Below are positions 28,073 to 36,039 of a stretch of 64,000 nt of DNA, one piece after another (position 1 is the first letter of the stretch; each line of letters opens with the position of its first letter). The position numbers were made by a program, and so were the translations under genes. The stretch spans positions 5,409-69,408 of the forward strand of contig JBDHXF010000013.1 of the NCBI GenBank assembly GCA_039810585.1, in the 5' to 3' direction. The stretch is from JBBATK01 sp039810585 (GTDB taxonomy: Bacteria > Bacteroidota > Ignavibacteria > Kapaibacteriales > NICIL-2). The notes below the pieces were generated by a model. It had not been told where the DNA came from, did no database searches, and saw only the letters and a list, made by a program, of their open reading frames with translations.

Positions 28073-28376
28073 TGCATACAGTTCTCCGCCCGTTTCTCGG
28101 TCAGCCCTCGCTGCCAATAGAAACATGGACACAAACGGTAGCAGGAACTTTCTTTAAGTCCTTCAAAGTGGTGTCGGCGATTGAGAGTGTTCAGCCTCGC
28201 GACTATCATCACGCAAGCGCCCTGGTGTTTCGGTACAATGAGTTCTCTTACAACCGTCATCGGTCACACTCATCGCCGGGGTACAAGAGTCCGGTTGACT
28301 TTGGACGAGATCTGCGATTGGTCGCACCGGCCACGCGGACGCACCTTCGCCGGTCAAGCGTATCAGTTTTCAGAGG

Positions 28377-28432
28377 GAACTGGCATGTTTGTATTGAACC
28401 TGAGTGCGTCGCTTTGATCGGCGTTTCCAACT
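28377..28432. repeat. 56-bp direct repeat, copy 1
   Basis: The stretch with TGGCATGTTTGTATTGA and GATCGGCGTTTCCA is repeated 117 bp downstream (28494-28549) with a few substitutions (GTGCGTCGCTTT against GCGCGTCGCTTC). It lies in the gap between the BNR protein and the small conserved-looking protein. Confidence 0.85.
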
Positions 28433-28493
28433 AGTATGCTCACGCCTGCCCCGCCGACACACCGTCGCCAAACAACAGTGCCTGGTATGAGCG

Positions 28494-28549
28494 AGAATTG
28501 GCATGTTTGTATTGATCGTGAGCGCGTCGCTTCGATCGGCGTTTCCACT
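28494..28549. repeat. 56-bp direct repeat, copy 2
   Basis: Second copy of the element at 28377-28432, same strand. Copy 2 is followed immediately by a short GC-rich inverted repeat (GCGCCGGAGGCGC, ~28553-28565). Confidence 0.85.
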
Positions 28550-28634
28550 CAATGCGCCGGAGGCGCCTCCGAGTCAAGAAAAGTGCTCGCTCGTCGCCTC
28601 ATCAACGGACCTCTTTCACCATTTATAGCACACC

Positions 28635-29042
28635 ATGAAGTACACAATCGGCACGAAAGACAAGCCACTGGCGCTTAAAACACCTGCGCAGACCTCGGAG
28701 TACACTATGTATCTGGATCAAAAAGATGACAAGACCATGCTTGTGTGCACGGTTGGGAAGACGGTCCTGCACTATGACGCGCAGATCCTCGACGATTTGC
28801 AGGCCATGCTCAAGCAGCACGGCGACTGGATGGACCTCGGCAGCGCCGACGAGCAAAAGTCACCCAGAGAGGGCACCGTCGAAGCATGGGGTCGCGCCGA
28901 GTCTAATCCCGTTGGCGGTTGGTATGGTCTCAAAAAGGGCCTGCGCGGCCGCGTCGGCATGTACATCCCGCCTCTCATGGAAGCACTCGGTCTAGCGGAA
29001 CTCAGCCATGAAGCCAAAGACAACAGAATGCGCGTCAAATAG
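28635..29042 (+). CDS. Small conserved-looking hypothetical protein
   Basis: The 135-residue soluble protein starts MKYTIGTKDKPLALKTP. It contains DDLQAMLKQHGDWMDLGSADEQK (~53-75) and a Gly-rich EAWGRAESNPVGGWYGLKKGLRGRVGMYIPPLMEALGLAEL (~83-123). The composition and dense motif content suggest a real, conserved domain. I associate it weakly with the uncharacterised DUF6855 group, which has no assigned function. There is no signal peptide or membrane segment. It is isolated: direct repeats lie upstream and a dispersed repeat lies 62 bp downstream. Confidence 0.72.
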   Translation: MKYTIGTKDKPLALKTPAQTSEYTMYLDQKDDKTMLVCTVGKTVLHYDAQILDDLQAMLKQHGDWMDLGSADEQKSPREGTVEAWGRAESNPVGGWYGLKKGLRGRVGMYIPPLMEALGLAELSHEAKDNRMRVK

Positions 29043-29103
29043 TCGCGCTCTGGCATTCTGACATTCCTGCTGATCACTCGAACATTCCGTTTCTATACGA
29101 TTA

Positions 29104-29192
29104 GCAGGAGATTCTTGTTCGCCTCCTGCCACTCCACATCCTCCTACGCCACAACCCGGTTGGCTCCGGGCGGTTGTCCTTTGCCGGATAAA
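29104..29192. repeat. Dispersed 89-bp repeat, copy 2
   Basis: Same-orientation copy of 25816-25904. The minus strand of both copies can be read as a Gly/Arg-rich peptide (ARSQPGCGVGG), but flanking frames do not agree, so a non-coding repeat is more likely. Confidence 0.88.
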
Positions 29193-29411
29193 TCGGAGTG
29201 TATTCTGACGACCCTGCACGGTTGCGAAAGCGTCAATGTGTTTGACCTGTGGGTGCAGATGTAAATTCTTCAAACTTGAGTCAAAAACTGGCAAATCCAA
29301 GCTGCGCAACTGCCTCCCACGCGGTGGCCCTCAGGCCATTTCCTCCAATCCGAAGCCTCTCCATTGCCTCCTCACAGTTCTGCTGAACACAAGCCTCGCG
29401 AATGTCATAAA

Positions 29412-29444
29412 TTGAGCTTTTCCGCGTAACGGCAGTTAGGTTTG
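29412..29444 (+). promoter_or_regulatory. Candidate promoter of the cyclase array
   Basis: TTG at 29412-29414 and TAGGTTTG at 29437-29444, 22 bp apart, fit the Bacteroidota form TTG-N(17-23)-TAnnTTTG. Transcription would begin near 29451 and leave a ~225-nt leader before the first cyclase ATG at 29676. I see no other good promoter before 45.5 kb. Confidence 0.5.
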
Positions 29445-29675
29445 TCCCCGTATGGATTGGTGTATGATGCATTGCACGCACATGAATGTGCCGTGCTGCT
29501 CAGTCCGCTTTCGTGGCTACGGGATGACATTACTACGTCTGCACGCATGGAAGAAGCGAGCGCCAAGCGAGCGATGAAGAAGAGTCAGGTAATGACGAGG
29601 CGACCGCACGCGATGCAAGGAGAAGACTGGCGTGCCGGGCGAGGGGGGAGTGTAGCACTTTTGATGTATTCACGC

Positions 29676-31946
29676 ATGACAACATTGTCAGAAATCCGTT
29701 TACAGATCGACGAGTCCCAAAAGTACTGGCGTGCCGGTCGCTTTGATGAGGCTGAGCGACTCGTCGTGCAATCTCTGCAGCACCTTGATGAGTTGGAGAA
29801 AGCTCGTGAGAAGAATAATGGCGACTCTGCTCAAGAACTTGTGAATGGTGCAGATGCTCCCGACAACGATGGGCTCTGCAGTATTCGAACGCAGTGCTTA
29901 AGTGTACAGGGTACTGCTGCGCTCCAACGAGGAGATTCCGCGACTGCATTGGATGTGTTTGAGAAGTTACTCAGTCTTGCAAAGAGTAGTGGAGATTCCA
30001 AGACAATGGCACGGGCCTTAAACGGACTGGGGGATGCGTATGGAAGCGAGGGCCAAAACGCACGCGCCTTTGAGAAGCATGAGCAAGCTCTGCACATTCA
30101 GACGGAACGGAATGATACGCTTGGTATTGCCGCAACGACGAACAGCATGGGGTCGATTCTGCAGAATTTGGGTGATTTTGCCCAAGCCCTTTCATACTAC
30201 ACGAAGGCGCTTCAGATCTATGAGGAATGTGCAGACAAGGGTGGCGCAGCTCGTGTGGCCGGTAACATTGGTGGTGTGCACAATCAACTTGGTGATTATG
30301 CGCTCGCACTGGAGTTTAACAGCCGCGCTCTCTCGCTGTGTGAAGAAATTGACGATATAAAGGGAATAGCCCGCGAGCTGGGAAAGATTGGTCTCATCCA
30401 CGTGAGTCTCGGAGATCACGCAAAAGCCTACGAATACCACGTCAGGGCTCTGGCGATCTGCGAGGATCTCGGTGATCAGCGTGGCATTGCTCTGCATTCT
30501 AACCATGCGGGGAATGCCTGCTTGGGACTGAGCGACTATCCCAAGGCTCTGGAATGGTATGCGAAGTCGCTCGCTCTGCACGAACAGCTTGGAAACCGCA
30601 GGGGAATGGCGAGCATAAATTCGAGTATAGGAGTGGTGTACTTTGACTTTGGCGACTACGAACGGGCTATCGAGTATTACCGCCGGGCACTCGCGGTACA
30701 CGAAGAGACAGGCGAAAAAAATCGTATTGCCAGCACCTTTCTCAATCTGGGCATGGCACTCTTGCAGATGGGCGATGATGTTCAAGCGCTGCACTACGCC
30801 CAAAGAGCTCTCGAACTGAGTTGTTCTCAAGGTCACAAGAGACTTCAGGCCTACGGTCTGCTAGCTATCGGAGAAGTGAAGCTAAAAATTACCCAGTATG
30901 CCGATGCCTGCCGTTGGTTGATGCAGAGTCTGCAGCTTCAGAGAGACGAACTCCATTCTGAAGAGTTGACAGCTGAGACTCTCTTGAATCTCGCTAGAGC
31001 TGAGCTGCGGAGTCATGACTCGGAGCAAGCCTTGGTTCATGCACTTGAAGGACTCACTATAGCCGAGCGCCTTAATCAAAGCTTAATGCGCTACACGATC
31101 TGCGAGCTCCTTGCAGAGATCGCTGTTGCTCGCTCAGATTTTGAGAGTGCGTTTGAGCATTACAAGAAGTTTCACGAGATAAAAGAACAAGTCCAAAGTG
31201 ACGTCGCCCGTAAAAAAGCCACACTCCTCGAAGCCGAACGCAAGTCTGCAGAACGAGAAAAGCAGCAGACTGCTGAGCGAGCTGCTAACGAAGCGAGAGT
31301 GGAGGCGCGGGAGCAGTTATTGAACAGAATACTCCCGCCCGGTGTCAGCAACCGATTACTCCGCGGTGAACGTGTTGCCGACTACTTTCAAAACATTTCG
31401 ATTCTCTTTGTCGACATCGTCGGCTTCACTCCCATCGCCGCTCGTATGCCGGCGAAGGCTGTGCTGGCTTTCCTGAATTATGTCTTTGGCGAGTTTGACA
31501 AGGTTATGGAAAAACACAACTGCCAAAAAATAAAAACAATCGGCGATGGCTATATGGCCGTATGCGGAGCTCCAAGCTTCAGTGAAGACCATGCGGAACG
31601 ACTGGCTCGCGCAGCGGTCGAGCTCATGCATGGCATCCAGTTGCCGGAGGAGATTCGCAAAACCCTGCCGAAGGATAGCGTCTTTCACCTGCGCATGGGC
31701 TTGCACACAGGCTCCGCCTTTGCCGGAATTGTCGGTGAAAAGGGCTTTGTCTACGACGTCTACTCCGACGCCGTCAACCTCGCTGCCCGCATGGAATCAA
31801 GTGGCGAACCTGGAAAGATTCATTGCAGTGAGGAGTTTGCGTATCATGTGCAGAACAGGGATGAGTCCTTTGTTTTCGAAGAACGTGGGGAGATTGAGGT
31901 GAAGGGGAAGGGAGTGATGAGGACCTACTTTTTGGAGAGAGCATGA
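29676..31946 (+). CDS. TPR-adenylyl cyclase, array gene 1
   Basis: The 756-residue protein has about nine TPR-type helical pairs (~20-480, 40-residue spacing, e.g. NIGGVHNQLGDYALALEFNSRAL), a charged helix rich in Glu, Lys and Arg (~505-555), then a class III cyclase domain (~570-756) predicted to make cAMP from ATP. The two metal-binding aspartates are D580 (FVDIVGFT) and D624 (KIKTIGDGYMA). Lys of KIKTIG and Asp of YDVYSD are the adenine-selecting pair seen in adenylyl cyclases; Asn and Arg of VNLAARM stabilise the transition state; EVKGKG carries the last lysine. No membrane segment is present, so it is cytosolic and the TPRs probably sense a protein partner. The ATG at 29676 is preferred over further upstream starts because TPR sequence begins there. 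TTTTTGGAGAGAG at its end supplies the next gene's ribosome-binding site. Confidence 0.9.
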   Translation: MTTLSEIRLQIDESQKYWRAGRFDEAERLVVQSLQHLDELEKAREKNNGDSAQELVNGADAPDNDGLCSIRTQCLSVQGTAALQRGDSATALDVFEKLLSLAKSSGDSKTMARALNGLGDAYGSEGQNARAFEKHEQALHIQTERNDTLGIAATTNSMGSILQNLGDFAQALSYYTKALQIYEECADKGGAARVAGNIGGVHNQLGDYALALEFNSRALSLCEEIDDIKGIARELGKIGLIHVSLGDHAKAYEYHVRALAICEDLGDQRGIALHSNHAGNACLGLSDYPKALEWYAKSLALHEQLGNRRGMASINSSIGVVYFDFGDYERAIEYYRRALAVHEETGEKNRIASTFLNLGMALLQMGDDVQALHYAQRALELSCSQGHKRLQAYGLLAIGEVKLKITQYADACRWLMQSLQLQRDELHSEELTAETLLNLARAELRSHDSEQALVHALEGLTIAERLNQSLMRYTICELLAEIAVARSDFESAFEHYKKFHEIKEQVQSDVARKKATLLEAERKSAEREKQQTAERAANEARVEAREQLLNRILPPGVSNRLLRGERVADYFQNISILFVDIVGFTPIAARMPAKAVLAFLNYVFGEFDKVMEKHNCQKIKTIGDGYMAVCGAPSFSEDHAERLARAAVELMHGIQLPEEIRKTLPKDSVFHLRMGLHTGSAFAGIVGEKGFVYDVYSDAVNLAARMESSGEPGKIHCSEEFAYHVQNRDESFVFEERGEIEVKGKGVMRTYFLERA

Positions 31947-33760
31947 CAGACGAACAACTTAGAGGGGCACTCGTTGAATTCGAGTCAATGGTGAGAAGCA
32001 CCGGCGCCACGGGCGAGATAATTGATGCACGAGCTCGAGAGCTGCTTAGTGAGTCTGAGTTGAGACAAGACGCACGCGCCCAATGTCGTATTCTTGGTAG
32101 TCTGGCGTTTTCGCACACGCGGCGAGGACATCTGAAGCGAGCATTGGAAGTTGCGCTCGAGGAATTGTCGGTTGCACAGGGTGCAGGTCTTGAAGACTTG
32201 ATCACCGATGCCCAAGGCAGAGTGGGTTTTGCATATCTCCGGACTGTTCAAAATGCGGAGGCTATTCCCTTCCTCGAAGCAGCCATGGAGGGCGCACGTA
32301 GAGCAGGGGATATGATACAGGTTGCGCGGAACAGCGACAATCTGGGAAGCGCATACTTCGCTATGTCGAATTATGTGCAAGCATTAAAGTACTACAGAGA
32401 ATCACTTCGTCTGTCTGAAGAACAGGGTGATCAACGAGCCACTGCCGGTACGATGCACAATATTGGTATCATCTACCATGCATTGGGCGACTACACTCAT
32501 GCACTCGAGTACTACCATCGAGCGATGGCGATCAATGAAGCCGTGGGGAACACAGAGTGGCTCTTTGCCAACGTCAATAACATTGGGCTCGTGTACAAAA
32601 ACAGTGGTGATTACACCTCCGCCCTCGTCTATTACCATAAGTCAAAAGATCTGAAGCGCGAAGTACCCTCAGCCAGAGGCAGCGCAGTTCTCGCCGACAA
32701 CATTGGTAGTGTCTATCTCTCGCTTAAAGAATACGACCACGCATTGGAGTGCTTCTCCGAAGTACTAGCTCTCAGTGAAGAACACGAACTGCGCGACATG
32801 TACGCCAAGGCAACCGGTGCTCTTGGTTCTTTGTATGCGAACAAAGAATACAGAGGTTTTGACCCGATCAAAGCCGAAGATCTCCTCCTTAAAGCAATTA
32901 CATTGACGAGCAGCCTTGGAATAAAAAAAGATCTCTACGATCTCCACAAGAGTCTCGCTGATTTCTACGCACTCAGCGATCGAAAAGCCGAAGCCTACGA
33001 CCATTTCAAAGTGTATCATGAACTAGAACGTGAAGTGCATAGCGAAGAAGCACAACGTGCAGCCGAGCAGTTCGAGCAACAGAAAATGCTCAGTGCAGAA
33101 CGCGCGGCCTCGGAATCAACCCGTGCTCTGCTTCACAAGGTCCTGCCTTCTTCAATTGCCGATCGTTTAGTGCGCGGTGAAAAAATCGCCGATTACTTCC
33201 AAATAATATCTATCCTCTTTGTCGACATCGTTGGCTTTACCCCCATCGCCGCTCGAATGCCGGCAAAAGCAGTGCTGGCCTTTTTAAATTATGTCTTTGG
33301 CGAGTTCGATCGCGTCATGAAGAAACATGGCGTGCAAAAGATCAAGACCATTGGCGATGGTTATATGGCCGTAAGCGGCGCGCCAGTAGAATGCTCAGAC
33401 CATGCTGAGCGACTTGCGCGTGCTGCACTCGAGCTCATGGCGGATATTCAACTTCCTGATGAGATTCGTAAGACGCTACCCAAGGAAAGTGTCTTTCATC
33501 TGCGTATGGGATTACACACAGGCTCCGCCTTTGCAGGCATCGTTGGCGACGAAGGCTTTGTCTACGACGTCTACTCCGACGCCGTCAACCTCGCTGCCCG
33601 CATGGAAGCGACGGGTGAACCGGGTAAGATTCACTGTAGTGAGGAGTTTGCTTACCACCTGCAGAACCGAGATGAATCTTTCGTGCTTGAAGAACGCGGG
33701 GAGATTGAGGTGAAGGGTAAGGGATTGATGAGAACCTTCTTTTTGGAGAGAGTGGCATGA
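31943..33760 (+). CDS. TPR-adenylyl cyclase, array gene 2
   Basis: At 605 residues this is the shortest array member, with about six TPRs (~40-330) instead of nine. Metal aspartates are D428 and D472; the adenine-site YDVYSDAVN and transition-state VNLAARM are intact. Its ATG overlaps the stop of gene 1 (ATGA), and GGAG lies 5 nt upstream inside gene 1. The shared tract GGCTTTGTCTACG... at 33554-33607 is identical over 54 nt to gene 1 at 31743-31796, much closer than the TPR halves. The linker between TPR and cyclase reads EEAQRAAEQFEQQKM, then LLHKVLPSSIADRLVRGEK. Confidence 0.9.
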   Translation: MTDEQLRGALVEFESMVRSTGATGEIIDARARELLSESELRQDARAQCRILGSLAFSHTRRGHLKRALEVALEELSVAQGAGLEDLITDAQGRVGFAYLRTVQNAEAIPFLEAAMEGARRAGDMIQVARNSDNLGSAYFAMSNYVQALKYYRESLRLSEEQGDQRATAGTMHNIGIIYHALGDYTHALEYYHRAMAINEAVGNTEWLFANVNNIGLVYKNSGDYTSALVYYHKSKDLKREVPSARGSAVLADNIGSVYLSLKEYDHALECFSEVLALSEEHELRDMYAKATGALGSLYANKEYRGFDPIKAEDLLLKAITLTSSLGIKKDLYDLHKSLADFYALSDRKAEAYDHFKVYHELEREVHSEEAQRAAEQFEQQKMLSAERAASESTRALLHKVLPSSIADRLVRGEKIADYFQIISILFVDIVGFTPIAARMPAKAVLAFLNYVFGEFDRVMKKHGVQKIKTIGDGYMAVSGAPVECSDHAERLARAALELMADIQLPDEIRKTLPKESVFHLRMGLHTGSAFAGIVGDEGFVYDVYSDAVNLAARMEATGEPGKIHCSEEFAYHLQNRDESFVLEERGEIEVKGKGLMRTFFLERVA

Positions 33761-36039
33761 CGAACGAAGAGCGACTCAAAGCAGCAGAGGATGCTGAGAA
33801 GCGAGGCGACTACAGCCAAGCGGAGCTTCTTCTGCATGAGTTTGCGGAAGCCGAGGCTACACAGCTAGAGCGAGCATCTGCGATGCGCATACGTGGTTCG
33901 GTTGCGACGCGAGGTGGCAACTATTCTCTGGCATTGGAGAATCTCGATGCGGCACTTGCCATTTCAGTTTCCGTCAATGACCGCTTAGGAGAAGCAAAGA
34001 CGAGAAATGCACTAGGAACGCTGCGCAAGAATCTCGCCGACTACCCGGAGGCACTGGACAATTATAGTCGCGCTCTTAACATCCACAAAGAGCTGGGGGA
34101 CAGGAGCGGCATGGCAGTGTGCGCCGGCAATATCGGTACTGTGCATTCGGCTTTATGCAACTACCCCAAAGCACTGGAATATTATATCGACGCTCTTTCG
34201 GTGCACAATGAGCTGGGCGATAGCAGTGGCGCTGCTATCGTAACCGGAAATATAGGGAGTGTGCACGCCAAAATGTCTGATTTCTCTACGGCACTGCAGT
34301 ATATGAGCAGGGCTCTCTCCATGCATGAAGAACTGGGGGATATGCCGAGGGTGGCAAGCGTGATCGCCAACATTGGAAATGTTTATTTGAGTCACGCCGA
34401 CTACCCCAAGGCACTGGAGTATATGAGTCGCTCTCTTGTGTTGCGAGAAGAGTTGGGAGACAAAAGAGGCGCAGCTTTTGATATCGGAACTATTGGCGCC
34501 GTGCATCTAAACCTCGCAGACTACTCCAAGGCCCTGGAGTATATGAGCCGCGCCCTAGCCATCTATGAAGAGCTGGGTGACAAGAGTGGCGTAGCGTATG
34601 GGTACGGAAGCATTGGCAATGTGCATGAAGCAATATCCGACCATCCCAAGGCTCTGGAATATTATAGCCGAGCACTTTCGATGTACGAAGAGCTGGGAGA
34701 GAAGAGTGGCGCTGCCACTGCGACCGGAAATATTGGAGTCGTGTATTCACATCTTTCCAACTACCCAAAGGCGCTGGAGTACATAAGCCGCGGACTTGCG
34801 ATGCACCAAGAACTGGGGCAACCGTGGGGCGTGGCACTTGCAACGGGCAATATTGGTGAAGTGTATAGGTCTCAAGGCGATCTCAGCTCAGCGCTCCGAT
34901 ACTTTGAACAGGCGCTCAAACTGGCTCAAGGTATTGGTGAACGCCGTCTGTGCGCATCGTGGCTTAAGGGCATTGGTAGCACGTACACAGCATTGAAAGA
35001 GTATGACAAAGCACGAGAGTATTTGCACCGTGCATTGGAACTTCGACGCACTGAACTCGGAACCAACGACGGTGTTGCAGAAATACTCATTGAATTTGGC
35101 AGGGTTGCACTCGAGGAACATAACGCAGATGAAGCCGCTGCAGTACTCGAAGAAGCCCGCACCCTGGCACACGAACTTGGAGAGAAGGCGCAGGGATACC
35201 AAGCTCACGACGGACTGGCCCGTGCCTACGAACTGATTGGAAATTTCGTCTTGGCGTACCAACACTATAAGCTCTTTCACTCACTCAAAGAAGAGGTACA
35301 GAGCGAAGAAGCGCGGAAGAAAGCAGAACATATAGAACAACAGCGTCTCGTAGCTGAGATGGAGCGTCGTCAAGTCGCAGAACGAGGAGCCGCCGAAGCA
35401 ACCACAACACTTCTCCACAAAGTTCTCCCATTCCAAGTTGCCGAGCGATTGTTAAATGGTGAACGCGTCGCCGACTACTTTCCTATGATCTCCATTCTCT
35501 TCGTCGACATTGTAGGCTTCACTCCCATTGCAGCACGCATGCCGGCAAAAGCAGTATTGGCATTTCTGAATTATGTCTTTGGCGAGTTCGATCGCGTCAT
35601 GAAGAAACACGGCGTGCAAAAGATTAAGACAATGGGCGATGGTTATATGGCCGTAAGCGGCGCGCCGGTAGAATGTTCGGATCATGCGGAGCGACTCGCC
35701 AGTGCTGCGCTGGAACTCATGGCAGATATTCAACTTCCTGATGACATTCGTAAAACGCTGCCGAAGGGAAGTGTCTTTCACTTGCGTATGGGATTACACA
35801 CAGGCTCCGCCTTTGCAGGAATAGTTGGCGATGAGGGCTTTGTCTACGACGTCTACTCCGACGCCGTCAACCTGGCCGCCCGCATGGAATCCAGTGGTGA
35901 GCCGGGTAAAATTCATTGCAGCGAGGACTTTGCCTACCATTTGCAAAACAGGGATGAGTCCTTTGTGTTTCAGGAACGCGGGGAGATTGAGGTGAAAGGC
36001 AAGGGGTTGATGAGGACCTACTTTTTGGAGAGGGTGTGA
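33757..36039 (+). CDS. TPR-adenylyl cyclase, array gene 3
   Basis: The 760-residue protein has about ten regular TPRs. Several are near-identical to each other (DYPKALEYMSRSL, DYSKALEYMSRAL, DHPKALEYYSRAL), so repeats have multiplied within the gene. Cyclase aspartates are D584 and D628; the second motif is KIKTMGDGYMA, with Met for the usual Ile. Start overlaps gene 2 by ATGA, with GGAG 8 nt upstream. Gene 7 has exactly the same length and the same N terminus (MTNEE.LKAAE.AEKRGDY), making the two likely recent duplicates. Confidence 0.9.
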   Translation: MTNEERLKAAEDAEKRGDYSQAELLLHEFAEAEATQLERASAMRIRGSVATRGGNYSLALENLDAALAISVSVNDRLGEAKTRNALGTLRKNLADYPEALDNYSRALNIHKELGDRSGMAVCAGNIGTVHSALCNYPKALEYYIDALSVHNELGDSSGAAIVTGNIGSVHAKMSDFSTALQYMSRALSMHEELGDMPRVASVIANIGNVYLSHADYPKALEYMSRSLVLREELGDKRGAAFDIGTIGAVHLNLADYSKALEYMSRALAIYEELGDKSGVAYGYGSIGNVHEAISDHPKALEYYSRALSMYEELGEKSGAATATGNIGVVYSHLSNYPKALEYISRGLAMHQELGQPWGVALATGNIGEVYRSQGDLSSALRYFEQALKLAQGIGERRLCASWLKGIGSTYTALKEYDKAREYLHRALELRRTELGTNDGVAEILIEFGRVALEEHNADEAAAVLEEARTLAHELGEKAQGYQAHDGLARAYELIGNFVLAYQHYKLFHSLKEEVQSEEARKKAEHIEQQRLVAEMERRQVAERGAAEATTTLLHKVLPFQVAERLLNGERVADYFPMISILFVDIVGFTPIAARMPAKAVLAFLNYVFGEFDRVMKKHGVQKIKTMGDGYMAVSGAPVECSDHAERLASAALELMADIQLPDDIRKTLPKGSVFHLRMGLHTGSAFAGIVGDEGFVYDVYSDAVNLAARMESSGEPGKIHCSEDFAYHLQNRDESFVFQERGEIEVKGKGLMRTYFLERV

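Larger units (their letters stand above)
28073..28634. other. Intergenic stretch with a 56-bp direct repeat
   Basis: I see no supported gene in these ~560 bases. Frames here are short and lack homology signals. The only structure is the pair of repeats at 28377-28432 and 28494-28549. Confidence 0.5.

Noticed and set aside
29442..29675. Upstream extension of array gene 1
   Set aside because: The extra 78 codons begin at a TTG inside the candidate -7 element and lack TPR character.
31774..32205. Long minus-strand frames opposite cyclase domains
   Set aside because: They recur in every paralogue at the same place, which is expected from the codon bias of the conserved cyclase sequence.
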